A stretch of 64,000 nt of DNA from Streptomyces sp. ADI95-17 (GTDB lineage Bacteria; Actinomycetota; Actinomycetes; Streptomycetales; Streptomycetaceae). The position numbers and the translations under genes are program-made. The DNA is taken from NCBI RefSeq assembly GCF_003846175.1, contig NZ_ML123045.1, forward strand, positions 726,789-790,788, in the 5' to 3' direction. The notes below the pieces were generated by a model. It was not told the origin of the DNA, searched no databases, and worked only from the letters and a program-made list of their open reading frames with translations. The stretch's first letter is position 1. The number at the start of each line of letters is the position of its first letter. Positions 18,489-27,300 of the stretch are shown here, in pieces.

Positions 18489-18581
18489 TTTGGGAACCAA
18501 GGGCGTCCGGCAATGGAGCCGGCCCGGCCGCGAAGCCGGTCCGCCCGGCTCCCCGGCTTCCCTGCGGAAAGGTCTCTCCAC

Positions 18582-19802
18582 ATGCCCCTGGCCCTGCTCG
18601 CACTCGCGGTGAGCGCCTTCGGCATCGGTACCACGGAGTTCGTGATGATGGGCCTGCTGCCCAATGTCGCGGACGACCTGGGCACCTCCGTACCCACCGC
18701 CGGACACCTCGTCTCGGCCTACGCGATCGGCGTCGTGGTGGGGGCCCCGCTGCTCACCGCCGTCGGCTCCCGGATCCCGCGCAAGCGGATGCTCCTGCTG
18801 CTGATGGCCCTGTTCACGGTCGGCAACCTCGCCTCCGCGTTCGCCCCCGGCTTCGGCTGGCTGCTGGGCGGCCGGTTTCTGGCCGGGCTGCCGCACGGGG
18901 CCTTCTTCGGCGTCGGCGCGGTCGTCGCGGCCCGTCTTGTCCCCGAGGGGCGCCGGGCACGGGCCGTGGCCACCATGTTCCTCGGGCTCACCGTCGCCAA
19001 CATCGTCGGCGTCCCGGCGGCCACCCTGCTCGGCCAGCACCTCGGCTGGCGGGCCACGTTCCTGGTCGTCGCGGCCATCGGGCTGTGCGCCGTGGCGGCG
19101 CTCGCCCGGCTCGTACCGCAGGTGCCCGTCGACGCCCACCAGGGCCTGGGCCGGGAACTGCGCGCCCTCGGCGACCGTCAGGTGCTGCTCGGCCTGCTCA
19201 CCGCCGTGTTCGGCTTCGCCGGGGTCTTCGCCGTGTACTCCTACCTCTCGGCCATGACGACCGAGGTGATGGGCTTCGGCGAGTCCGCCGTGACACCGGT
19301 GCTCGCGCTCTTCGGCATCGGCATGACCCTCGGCGCCCTCGCGGCGGGACCGCTCACCGACCGGGCGCTGCGGCCGACGCTGTACGGATCGCTCGGCGCG
19401 CTCGCCGTCGTCCTCGCGGTCTTCCCGTTCGCCGTCCAGGTGCGGTGGGCCGCACCGGTGCTGGTGGTGCTGCTCGGCGCGGTCGGCTTCATGACGACCA
19501 CACCGCTCCAGATGCTGGTCATGAACAAGGCCAAGGACGCCCCGACCCTGGCGTCCGCCTCCAACCACTCCGCGTTCAACCTCGCCAACGCGGGCGGCGC
19601 GTGGCTGGGCGGCGCCGCGATCGCGGCGGGCTGGGGCTGGACCTCCCCGGCCCCGGTCGGCGCGGCCCTCGCGGTCGCGGGCCTGGCGGTGGCGGTCACG
19701 GGGGGTCTGCTGGACCGGGAACGCACACCGGGGGCGTCCAGGGTGGTGGCCCGTGCGGACGCGCGGCCCGTGCGGGACGACGCCCCGGCGGACGCGCGCT
19801 GA
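18582..19802 (+). CDS. MFS exporter, DHA1 (AraJ/PbuE-like) family
   Basis: 406 residues with 12 hydrophobic segments. The start MPLALLALAVSAFGIGTTEFVMMGLLPNVA is the hallmark of the DHA1 group of sugar-efflux/chloramphenicol-resistance-like exporters, and LVSAYAIGVVVGAPLL (motif D region) follows. The ATG at 18582 has GGAAAGG upstream and begins right at helix 1. Substrate unknown. Confidence 0.87.
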   Translation: MPLALLALAVSAFGIGTTEFVMMGLLPNVADDLGTSVPTAGHLVSAYAIGVVVGAPLLTAVGSRIPRKRMLLLLMALFTVGNLASAFAPGFGWLLGGRFLAGLPHGAFFGVGAVVAARLVPEGRRARAVATMFLGLTVANIVGVPAATLLGQHLGWRATFLVVAAIGLCAVAALARLVPQVPVDAHQGLGRELRALGDRQVLLGLLTAVFGFAGVFAVYSYLSAMTTEVMGFGESAVTPVLALFGIGMTLGALAAGPLTDRALRPTLYGSLGALAVVLAVFPFAVQVRWAAPVLVVLLGAVGFMTTTPLQMLVMNKAKDAPTLASASNHSAFNLANAGGAWLGGAAIAAGWGWTSPAPVGAALAVAGLAVAVTGGLLDRERTPGASRVVARADARPVRDDAPADAR

Positions 19803-19807
19803 AACGC

Positions 19808-19847
19808 GACGGCGCGGTGACCGGCTCCGCCGGGTCACCGCGCCGTC
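19808..19847. terminator. bidirectional terminator between MFS gene and nadE
   Basis: Perfect 15-bp stem: 19808-19822 pairs with 19833-19847, loop of 10 bases. Placed between the convergent stop codons. Confidence 0.82.
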
Positions 19848-19854
19848 GTCCCGC

Positions 19855-21615
19855 TCAGCCCGACTCGCGCCACCGGTTGGTGATCGGCAGCCGGCGGTCC
19901 TTGCCGAAGCCCTTCGGGGAGATCTTCGTGCCCGGCGGGTACTGCCGGCGCTTGTACTCGGCCGTGTCCACCATCCGCAGCGTCTTCGCCACCAGCGCCG
20001 AGTCGAAGCCGGCCGCGACGATCTCGTCCAGACCCTGGTCCCGGTCGACGTACAGCTCCAGGATCCGGTCCAGTACGTCGTAGTCGGGCAGCGAGTCCGT
20101 GTCGACCTGTCCCGGGCGCAGCTCGGCGCTGGGCGGCTTGGTGATGGACGCCTCCGGGATCGGCGGGGTCTGCCCGCGCTCCTCGGCGGCCCGGTTGCGC
20201 CACTTCGCCAGGCGGAAGACCGACGTCTTGTACACGTCCTTGATCGGGCCGTACGCCCCGACCGCGTCGCCGTACAGCGTCGAGTAGCCGACCGCCAGCT
20301 CGGACTTGTTGCCCGGTGCGAGGACGATCTGGCCCTCCTGGTTGGAGACGGCCATCAGCGTCGTGCCACGCAGTCGCGCTTGGAGGTTCTCCTCGGCGAG
20401 ACCGGTGAGCCCCAGCGAGCCCATGTACGCGTCGAACATCGGCTCGATCGGTACGGTGCGGAAGTTCAGCCCGGTACGGCGGGCCAGCTCGGCCGCGTCG
20501 CCCTTGGAGTGGTCCGAGGAGTACTTCGACGGCATCGAGATGCCGTACACGTTCTGCGCGCCCAGCGCGTCGCAGGCGATGGCCGCGACCAGCGCCGAGT
20601 CGATCCCGCCGGAGAGCCCGATCAGCACACTGCTGAAGCCGTTCTTGGCGGCGTACGCCCGCAGGCCCACGACCAGCGCCGAGTACAGCTCCTCGTCGTC
20701 GTCCAGCCGCTCGGCGTAGCCGCCGGTCAGCTCCGCGGGGTACGCCGCGAGGGGCTCCTCGGAGAGCACCACGTGGTCGATCCGCAGCCCGTCGTTGACG
20801 ACCCCGGACGGCGGCTCGGCGGCGGCCGCCGGCAGCTCCAGGTCGAGCACGACGCTGCCCTCGGCGAACTGCGGGGCACGGGCGATCACTTCGCCGTCCC
20901 GGTCGACGACGATCGAGTCGCCGTCGAAGACCAGCTCGTCCTGGCCGCCGATCATCGCCAGGTACGCGGTGGTGCAGCCCGCCTCCTGGGCCCGCTTGCG
21001 GACCAGTTCCAGCCGGGTGTCGTCCTTGTCCCGCTCGTACGGCGAGGCGTTGATCGACAGCAGCAGCCCGGCGCCGGCGGCCCGCGCGGCCGGCACCCGG
21101 CCGCCGTCCTGCCAGAGGTCCTCGCAGATCGCGAGCGCCACATCGACGCCGTGCACCCGTACCACCGGCATCGAGTCGCCCGGTACGAAGTACCGGAACT
21201 CGTCGAAGACGCCGTAATTGGGGAGGTGGTGCTTGGCGAAGGTCAGCGCGACCTGCCCGCGGTGCAGCACCGCGGCTGCGTTCCGGGGGGAGCCGGCCGG
21301 CTGGCCGTAGCGCGGCTGGGCCGTCTCGGAGCGGTCGAGGTAGCCGACCACGACCGGCAGCTCCCCGAAGCCCTCGGCGTCGAGCCGGGCGGCGAGCGCG
21401 CGCAGCGCCTGCCGCGAGGCCTCGACGAAGGACGAGCGCAGGGCCAGGTCCTCGACGGGGTAGCCGGTCAGCACCATCTCCGGGAACGCCACCAGATGGG
21501 CGCCCTGTTCGGCGGAGTGCCGGGTCCAGTGGACGATCGCCTCGGAGTTGCCGGCGAGATCACCGACGGTCGAGTCGATCTGATTCAGTGCGAGACGTAG
21601 TTGAGGCACGCGCAC
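19855..21615 (-). CDS. nadE: glutamine-dependent NAD+ synthetase
   Basis: Makes NAD+ from deamido-NAD+ using ammonia released from glutamine. 586 residues. N-terminal nitrilase-type glutaminase: Glu in VAFPEMVLTGYPVEDL, Lys in LTFAKHHLPNYG, Cys in VALAICEDLWQ. C-terminal synthetase: P-loop SSVLIGLSGGIDSALVAAIA, then SMPSKYSSDHS and GNKSELAVGY. The GTG at 21615 is used; an in-frame GTG at 21609 (VPQLRLAL) is equally likely and neither has a clear ribosome binding site. Confidence 0.95.
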   Translation of the reverse strand: MRVPQLRLALNQIDSTVGDLAGNSEAIVHWTRHSAEQGAHLVAFPEMVLTGYPVEDLALRSSFVEASRQALRALAARLDAEGFGELPVVVGYLDRSETAQPRYGQPAGSPRNAAAVLHRGQVALTFAKHHLPNYGVFDEFRYFVPGDSMPVVRVHGVDVALAICEDLWQDGGRVPAARAAGAGLLLSINASPYERDKDDTRLELVRKRAQEAGCTTAYLAMIGGQDELVFDGDSIVVDRDGEVIARAPQFAEGSVVLDLELPAAAAEPPSGVVNDGLRIDHVVLSEEPLAAYPAELTGGYAERLDDDEELYSALVVGLRAYAAKNGFSSVLIGLSGGIDSALVAAIACDALGAQNVYGISMPSKYSSDHSKGDAAELARRTGLNFRTVPIEPMFDAYMGSLGLTGLAEENLQARLRGTTLMAVSNQEGQIVLAPGNKSELAVGYSTLYGDAVGAYGPIKDVYKTSVFRLAKWRNRAAEERGQTPPIPEASITKPPSAELRPGQVDTDSLPDYDVLDRILELYVDRDQGLDEIVAAGFDSALVAKTLRMVDTAEYKRRQYPPGTKISPKGFGKDRRLPITNRWRESG

Positions 21616-21643
21616 CAGTGTAATCGTCTGACTGACGCAATGT

Positions 21644-21681
21644 CCTCGCGGGCCGCGGAACCGCGTCCGCGGGCCGCGAGG
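21644..21681 (-). terminator. terminator of the multicopper oxidase gene
   Basis: 16-bp stem with one mismatch (21644-21659 with 21666-21681), loop of six bases, 17 bases beyond the multicopper oxidase stop. Confidence 0.75.
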
Positions 21682-21697
21682 ACCGGGCCGGGGCGAG

Positions 21698-23377
21698 TCA
21701 GGCGAGGTAGCCGAGGACCGTCATCATGCCCATGTCCGAGTGGTAGATGTTGTGGCAGTGCAGCATCCACAGCCCCGGGTTGTTCGCGTCGAACTCGACG
21801 GCCATCGAGCTGTTCGGCCGGACGATCGTGGTGTCCTTGCGTGCCCAGTGGGCCCGCCCCCGCTCGGTGGCCCAGTGGCGCCGCCCGGCCGGGCCGACCA
21901 CGCCGAAGGAGTGCCCGTGCAGATGGATCGGGTGCCACATCTCCGTGGCGTTGTAGAACTCCAGTCTGACCCGCTCGCCCGCCCGCACCGGGTGGCGCTG
22001 GCGGGGGTTGTACGGGTCGTGGTCGAAGGCCCAGTTGTACGCCCGCATGTTGCCGGTCAGCTTGAACCGGCGGGTCCGGTCGGCCTCGCGCCGGGACAGC
22101 TCCACGGACGGGTCCGGCATCAGGTCGTGTGCCTCGACCAGCCATCCGTCCAGTTCCTTGGGACGGACGGTCGCGGCGGGGGCTGTCCCCTTCCCGGTGC
22201 GGAGCAGGGCCAGCGCCGTGGCGTTCTTGCCCTCCGCCAGCGCGGTCAGCGGGAAGACCCCGTCGCCCGCGGTGACCACCACGTCGTACCGCTCGCCCAT
22301 GCCCAGCAGCAGGGCGTCGGTCGTGGTGTGCTGGACCGGGTAGCCGTCGGTGTGGGTAATCGTCATCTTGTGGCCGCCGAGCGCCACCCGGAAGGCGGTG
22401 TCGCCGCCCGCGTTGACGATGCGCAGCCGGATGCGCTCGCCGGGCTTGGCGTTGAAGGTGGTGGGAGCCTTCGGTACGCGGCCGTTGATCAGGTAGTACG
22501 GGTAGGCGACATCGCCCCCGTGGCTGTCGAGCAGTCTGCTGTACGAGCGCTTCTCCAGCCGCGAGGGCCCGCTGAGGGGCTTCCCGTCGTTGGGCTTGGC
22601 GGGCTTCCCGGGCGTGCCGTGCCCGCCCGCGCCGTGGCTCATGCCGCCCCGGCCGCCGCTCAGCTCGTTCAGCACCGAGTCGGGCGTCGAGCCGGCCACC
22701 CCGTCGACCCAGTCGTCCAGGACGACGACCCACTCCTTGTCGTACTTGAGGGGCTCCTTCGGGTCGTCCACGATCAGTGGCGCGTACAGTCCCCGGTCCT
22801 GCTGGACGCCCGTGTGCGGGTGGAACCAGAACGTTCCGGGGTGCGGCACGGTGAACCGGTAGGAGTACTCGGTCTTGGGCCCGATGGGCGCCTGGGTCAC
22901 CTCGGGCACGCCGTCCATGTCGTTGCGCACATTGAGGCCGTGCCAGTGCAGTGACGTTTCCGTGGGGAGGTTGTTGGCCAGGGTGAGCGCCAGAGTGTCG
23001 CCGGCGGTGACCCGCAGCTCCTTGCCGGGCAGCCGGCCGTCGTAGGCCCAGGAGTCGACGGTGATCCCGGCGCCCAGTTCGAGACGGGCGGGGGCGGCGA
23101 CGAGGCTCACCTTCCGCAGTGGGCCCGAACCCCGCCTGGCCTCGGCCGCGGCGACCTCCGGCCCGTCGGGGGAGACGTACTCGCCCTTGGATCGCCCGCC
23201 GGGGGAGGGGCCCCCGCGGTTCGCGCTGCCGTGGCCCGTGACAGCGACGCTCGCGCCTTCGGTCGTCCGGCCGCCGCGGCCCGTGCCGGATTCGTCGGAG
23301 CAGCCGGCCAGTACCGCTGAACCGGCGGTGGCGACAGCGGCGCCGAGCACGGCGCGTCGAGTGGGTGGAGTACGCAT
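21698..23377 (-). CDS. secreted multicopper oxidase (lipoprotein)
   Basis: 559 residues from the ATG at 23377. The N-terminus has a twin-arginine (TRRAVLGAA) and a lipobox (VLAGC), so Tat export with lipid anchoring is likely. Copper ligand motifs are complete: LHWHGL, FWFHPHTG, WHPIHLHGH and MLHCHNIYHSDMGMM, the last with the axial Met of the type 1 site. A Met/His-containing loop lies at about 240-265. Likely a copper oxidase or laccase of the CueO/CopA type acting in copper detoxification. A palindrome resembling CsoR sites is 139 bases upstream. Confidence 0.9.
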   Translation of the reverse strand: MRTPPTRRAVLGAAVATAGSAVLAGCSDESGTGRGGRTTEGASVAVTGHGSANRGGPSPGGRSKGEYVSPDGPEVAAAEARRGSGPLRKVSLVAAPARLELGAGITVDSWAYDGRLPGKELRVTAGDTLALTLANNLPTETSLHWHGLNVRNDMDGVPEVTQAPIGPKTEYSYRFTVPHPGTFWFHPHTGVQQDRGLYAPLIVDDPKEPLKYDKEWVVVLDDWVDGVAGSTPDSVLNELSGGRGGMSHGAGGHGTPGKPAKPNDGKPLSGPSRLEKRSYSRLLDSHGGDVAYPYYLINGRVPKAPTTFNAKPGERIRLRIVNAGGDTAFRVALGGHKMTITHTDGYPVQHTTTDALLLGMGERYDVVVTAGDGVFPLTALAEGKNATALALLRTGKGTAPAATVRPKELDGWLVEAHDLMPDPSVELSRREADRTRRFKLTGNMRAYNWAFDHDPYNPRQRHPVRAGERVRLEFYNATEMWHPIHLHGHSFGVVGPAGRRHWATERGRAHWARKDTTIVRPNSSMAVEFDANNPGLWMLHCHNIYHSDMGMMTVLGYLA

Positions 23378-23515
23378 GACGGAGTGCACCTCGGAATGTG
23401 TTTCGGCGGGTCGGTCTGCTGGGGGAGGGGGAGGCGCTCCCCTCCTATATCAGCGAGGCGGGCAGTGGCGACCGTCCGTATGCCGTACGTCCACTCAGGG
23501 TCATGGTGAGCACAC

Positions 23516-23530
23516 TACCCCCGCCGGGTA
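23516..23530. promoter_or_regulatory. candidate CsoR-type copper operator
   Basis: TACCC-CCGCC-GGGTA, 5-bp arms around a G/C-rich centre, like the G-tract operators of CsoR copper repressors. Upstream of the reverse-strand multicopper oxidase. Assignment rests on pattern and context only. Confidence 0.45.
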
Positions 23531-23599
23531 TCCCCCGCGCGCGGAGCCGTCGCGCGTCCCGCGACCGCGTCCGTATGGCCCCGGCGCCGGGGCCGCGCG

Positions 23600-23647
23600 A
23601 CGGCCCGGCACCCCTCGGACACAGGGGGCCGGGCCGTGGTGACGGGC
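23600..23647 (-). terminator. terminator of CBS-domain gene
   Basis: An ACGGCCCGGC arm (from 23600) pairs with the GCCGGGCCGT arm (to 23647), extended by CCCCT/AGGGG, downstream of the CBS gene stop on the reverse strand. Confidence 0.6.
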
Positions 23648-23673
23648 CGTGGCCGCGAGGCCGTACGGCGGGG

Positions 23674-24099
23674 TCAGCCGTGCGCGTAGACCTTCGCAGC
23701 CCAGCCGGCGATCTGCTCGTCGCTGAGGTGCTGAGCCAGATCGGCCTCGCTGATCATGCCGATCAGCATCTTGTTCTCGACCACCGGAAGCCGGCGGATG
23801 CGGTGTGTCTGCATCTCATCCAGCACCGCCTCCACCTCCGCTTCCGCGTCGATCCAGCGCGGCGTGCCGTGGGCGAGGTCGCCCGCCGTCATCTTCGACG
23901 GGTCGTGGCCCATGGCCACACAGCCGACCACGATGTCGCGGTCCGTGATGATGCCGATCATCCGGTCCTGCTCGCCGTTGGCCGAGATGGGCAACGCCCC
24001 GACCTTGTGGTCGCGCATCAGCTGCGCGGCCCGGTCGAGGGTCTCGTGCGCGGGGATCCATGTGGCCCCGGTGTGCATGATGTCCTTGGCAGTGGTCAT
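23674..24099 (-). CDS. CBS-domain pair protein
   Basis: 141 residues made of two CBS domains: MTTAKDIMHTGATWIPAHETLDRA... with GIITDRDIVVG, and a second ending RRLPVVENKMLIGMISEADLA. Such stand-alone pairs bind adenine nucleotides and act as energy sensors. Start at the ATG at 24099 with AGGAGG nine bases upstream; an upstream in-frame ATG at 24129 would add ten residues. Partner and target unknown. Confidence 0.88.
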   Translation of the reverse strand: MTTAKDIMHTGATWIPAHETLDRAAQLMRDHKVGALPISANGEQDRMIGIITDRDIVVGCVAMGHDPSKMTAGDLAHGTPRWIDAEAEVEAVLDEMQTHRIRRLPVVENKMLIGMISEADLAQHLSDEQIAGWAAKVYAHG

Positions 24100-24225
24100 G
24101 AGGAATTCCTCCTGCGTGCCGGTGGGCATGCTGTACGACCCCGAGCGAACCCATCGTCATGGGCCCGTTCGGGGGACGCGACCGCTATCACCCGTTCGGG
24201 TGCACCTGCGGCTCGGGGGAATCTT

Positions 24226-24942
24226 TCAGGACCTGGGTGCGGAGCCTCGCGCGGCCAGCAGCCGGGCCATCTCGTCCAGCTCCGACTGCTGGGCCTCGAC
24301 CATCCCGCGGGCGAGCCGCTTCTCGGCCTTCACCGTGCACAGCCGGGCGCAGCCGCGCGCCATGTCGATGCCGCCCCTGTGGTGTTCGGTCATCAGCCGG
24401 AGGTACCGGATCTCGGCCGCCCTGCCGCTCGCCGTCCGGAGCCGGTCCAGCTCGGTCCTGGTGGCCATGCCGGGCATGAGGGAGCCGTCATGGGCCCGGT
24501 AGCCGGTCCCCATGCCGGGCATCCCGTCCATGCCCTTCGCCGAGTGTCCCTCGTGCCCGGCCGCCATCCAGCCCATCGGCTCTCCGGCGGCCGTCTTCGG
24601 CAGCTCCCACAGATCCAGCCAGCCGAGCAGCATGCCGCGCTGATTGGCCTGCGTATTGGCGATGTCGTACGCGAGCCGGCGCACCTCCTCGTCCTTCGTG
24701 CGGTCACGCACGATGAAGGACATCTCCACGGCCTGCTGGTGGTGGACCGCCATGTCGCGGGCGAAACCGGCGTCCGCCGAGTCCGCCGCGGGCGGGTGCG
24801 GGGCGGCCGCCGCCCGGTCGGCCCCGTCCGCCCCGCCGCGCGCGGAGGCGACCGTCACCACCCCCGCGAACAGCAGCGCGAGCGCCACGGCGGAGCCCGC
24901 CACCCACTCGACGCGCCGGCCGCGGCGCTTCCCGGCGGTCAC
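24226..24942 (-). CDS. DUF305 secreted/membrane-anchored protein
   Basis: 238 residues from a GTG that overlaps the upstream stop by 4 bases. One N-terminal hydrophobic helix (about 13-32) serves as signal or anchor. The DUF305 repeats are visible: FARDMAVHHQQAVEMS, and later LRLMTEHHRGGIDMARGCA, each with the HH pair. The Met/Gly/His-rich middle (MDGMPGMGTGYRAHDGSLMPGM) could bind Cu(I). DUF305 proteins often sit in copper-handling loci, as here near the multicopper oxidase. Confidence 0.88.
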   Translation of the reverse strand: MTAGKRRGRRVEWVAGSAVALALLFAGVVTVASARGGADGADRAAAAPHPPAADSADAGFARDMAVHHQQAVEMSFIVRDRTKDEEVRRLAYDIANTQANQRGMLLGWLDLWELPKTAAGEPMGWMAAGHEGHSAKGMDGMPGMGTGYRAHDGSLMPGMATRTELDRLRTASGRAAEIRYLRLMTEHHRGGIDMARGCARLCTVKAEKRLARGMVEAQQSELDEMARLLAARGSAPRS

Positions 24943-25616
24943 TGCGCCCCCAGCCCGCCCGTGCACGTCGCACCGGGCTCGGGCGTCTGCGGACCCTGCA
25001 CGAACTTCGAGAAGAACCGGTCGACCCGCGGGTCGTCGGCGCCGTCCACGGTCACCTGGTTCCCCCAGGCGCTCAGCATGATCGTTCCGGCCTGGCCCTC
25101 GTACGGGCTCATCAGCGAGTACGGCGTCCGGCCGACCCGCTCGGCCAGCTTCGCCACATCGGCGGCCGGAGCCTTGTCCGTGTACGTCACCCACACCGAT
25201 CCGTGCTCCAGCGCGTGCACGGCGTTCACATCGGGGATCGCCTTCTCGTAGACCTCGCCGTCGCAGTTCATCCATACGGGGTTGTGGTCACCGCCCACCG
25301 GCGGCTTCATCGGGTAGGCGACGGTCCCGGTGACATGGTTGCGGGTCAGCTTCTTCGCGTCCCAGGTCCGCAGCCCCTCGATCGGCCCGTCGGCGGGAGC
25401 CTGCTGCCCGTCCGAGGGCGCCTTGCCGTCCGCCGCCGGGGCGGCCCGCTTCTGCTCGGACGCCTCGGACTTGGTCAGCACCATGTACGAGCCGAACCCG
25501 ACCAGCCCCACGACCACGAGCACGCTCAGGCTTATGGCCAGGGCACGGTCGCGGCGCTGCCGCGCGCGGTGGGCGTCGTGCGTCTGGGCCATGGGGGTCC
25601 TGGGGTCGAAACTCAT
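24939..25616 (-). CDS. DUF3105 membrane-anchored protein
   Basis: 225 residues: N-terminal cytosolic tail, one transmembrane helix (about 29-47), an acidic/Ala linker, then an extracytoplasmic DUF3105 domain (NHVTGTVAYPMKPPVGGDHNPVWMNC... HALEHGSVWVTY... ). Two Cys (WMNCDGEVYE and the C-terminal GATCTGG) probably form a disulfide. First gene of a two-gene operon with the DUF305 gene (GTGA overlap). DUF3105-DUF305 pairing recurs in actinobacteria. Biochemical function unknown. Confidence 0.88.
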   Translation of the reverse strand: MSFDPRTPMAQTHDAHRARQRRDRALAISLSVLVVVGLVGFGSYMVLTKSEASEQKRAAPAADGKAPSDGQQAPADGPIEGLRTWDAKKLTRNHVTGTVAYPMKPPVGGDHNPVWMNCDGEVYEKAIPDVNAVHALEHGSVWVTYTDKAPAADVAKLAERVGRTPYSLMSPYEGQAGTIMLSAWGNQVTVDGADDPRVDRFFSKFVQGPQTPEPGATCTGGLGAQ

Positions 25617-25861
25617 GTCGTCAGGTCCTTCTGGGAAGGGGCGGGGACGGACAGGCCGAAGGCCGGGAAACCGGCGTGCGCGGGGCCGTCACGAAGGCGT
25701 GCCACCCCTTGCGCGCCATGGGCGCCGATCGTAGTGGGTGGCCGGGTGCTCCATCTCACGTCGTGTGCGTAATCTGGGTGAAATCCCGGGTCGTGATACT
25801 GGAGTTCCTCCCCTACCCCGGGCGGTGGTGCACGGACCGTCTGAACTGCAAGGATGTGGCT

Positions 25862-27223
25862 ATGGACAAGCAGCAGGAATTCGTCCTCAGGACGCTTGAG
25901 GAGCGCGACATCCGCTTCGTACGGCTGTGGTTCACCGATGTCCTGGGCTACCTCAAATCCGTCGCGGTCGCCCCCGCGGAACTGGAACAGGCGTTCGACG
26001 AGGGCATCGGCTTCGACGGCTCGGCCATCGAGGGCTTCGCCCGGGTGTACGAGTCCGACATGATCGCCAAGCCGGACCCGGGCACGTTCCAGATCCTGCC
26101 GTGGCGGGCGGAGGCCCCCGGCACGGCCCGGATGTTCTGCGACATCCTGATGCCCGACGGCTCGCCCTCCTTCGCCGACCCGCGCTACGTCCTCAAGCGC
26201 ATCCTCGCCAAGACCTCCGACCTGGGCTTCACCTTCTACACCCACCCGGAGATCGAGTTCTTCCTGCTGAAGGACAAGCCGGTCGACGGCAGCCGCCCCA
26301 CCCCCGCCGACAGCTCCGGCTACTTCGACCACACCCCGCAGAACGTCGGCATGGACTTCCGCCGCCAGGCGATCACCATGCTCGAATCCATGGGCATCTC
26401 GGTCGAGTTCAGCCACCACGAGGGCGCCCCCGGCCAGCAGGAGATCGACCTGCGGTACGCGGACGCGCTCTCCACCGCCGACAACATCATGACCTTCCGC
26501 CTGGTGATGAAGCAGGTCGCGCTGGAGCAGGGCGTGCAGGCGACGTTCATGCCGAAGCCGTTCTCCGAGTACCCCGGCTCGGGCATGCACACCCACCTCT
26601 CGCTCTTCGAGGGCGACCGCAACGCCTTCTACGAGTCGGGCGCCGAGTACCAGCTCTCCAAGGTCGGCCGCTCCTTCATCGCCGGCCTGCTCACCCACGC
26701 CGCGGAGATCTCCGCCGTCACCAACCAGTGGGTCAACTCCTACAAGCGCATCTGGGGCGGCTCCTCCCGCGCCGCGGGCGCCGGCGGCGAGGCCCCCTCG
26801 TACATCTGCTGGGGCCACAACAACCGCTCCGCGCTCATCCGCGTACCCATGTACAAGCCCGGCAAGACCGGCTCCGCCCGGGTGGAGGTCCGCTCCATCG
26901 ACTCCGGCGCCAACCCCTACCTGACGTACGCGGTGCTGCTCGCCGCGGGCCTCAGGGGCATCGAGGAGGGCTACGAACTCCCGGCCGGCGCCGACGACGA
27001 CGTCTGGGCGCTGTCCGACGCGGAGCGCCGCGCGATGGGCATCGAGCCGCTGCCGCAGAACCTGGGCGAGGCGATCGCGCTGATGGAGAAGAGCGAACTG
27101 GTCGCCGAGACGCTCGGCGAACACGTCTTCGACTTCTTCCTGCGCAACAAGAAGCAGGAGTGGGAGGAGTACCGCTCCGAGGTCACCGCCTTCGAGCTGA
27201 AGGCGCTGCTGCCGGTGCTGTAA
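25862..27223 (+). CDS. glnA2: glutamine synthetase-like enzyme GlnA2; 3' end supplied by integrated element
   Basis: 453 residues of GS type I fold. Motifs: GFDGSAIEGFARVYESDM, FYTHPEIEFFL (metal Glu), GAPGQQEIDLRY, GSGMHTHLSL (His), NSYKRI, NRSALIRVP and ARVEVRSID. No NLYDLP-type adenylylation loop is seen. In S. coelicolor the GlnA2 orthologue is described as a gamma-glutamylpolyamine synthetase in polyamine use rather than an ammonium-assimilating GS; I assign by similarity. The last 86 bases (27136-27221) are the left attachment repeat, so the final 28 codons and the TAA stop come from the 13.6-kb element. Confidence 0.93.
   Translation: MDKQQEFVLRTLEERDIRFVRLWFTDVLGYLKSVAVAPAELEQAFDEGIGFDGSAIEGFARVYESDMIAKPDPGTFQILPWRAEAPGTARMFCDILMPDGSPSFADPRYVLKRILAKTSDLGFTFYTHPEIEFFLLKDKPVDGSRPTPADSSGYFDHTPQNVGMDFRRQAITMLESMGISVEFSHHEGAPGQQEIDLRYADALSTADNIMTFRLVMKQVALEQGVQATFMPKPFSEYPGSGMHTHLSLFEGDRNAFYESGAEYQLSKVGRSFIAGLLTHAAEISAVTNQWVNSYKRIWGGSSRAAGAGGEAPSYICWGHNNRSALIRVPMYKPGKTGSARVEVRSIDSGANPYLTYAVLLAAGLRGIEEGYELPAGADDDVWALSDAERRAMGIEPLPQNLGEAIALMEKSELVAETLGEHVFDFFLRNKKQEWEEYRSEVTAFELKALLPVL
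27136..27221 (+). repeat. attL: 86-bp direct repeat, in-frame end of glnA2
   Basis: Identical base for base to 40718-40803. It ends one base into the stop codon: TAA here, TGA in the right copy. It encodes the residues FLRNKKQEWEEYRSEV to LLPVL of GlnA2. Confidence 0.92.
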
Positions 27224-27252
27224 GAGCAGGTCAGCGGCTTAGGGAGCGCAAC

Positions 27253-27292
27253 GCGGGCGGGTCGACCGGTTCAATGGAGGCGACCCGCCCGC
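27253..27292. terminator. element-encoded terminator behind glnA2
   Basis: GCGGGCGGGTCG (27253-27264) pairs perfectly with 27281-27292 around a 16-base loop, between the convergent glnA2 and the integrase remnant. It replaces the native glnA2 terminator, which is now at 40823-40853. Confidence 0.78.
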
Positions 27293-27300
27293 AGTCATGA

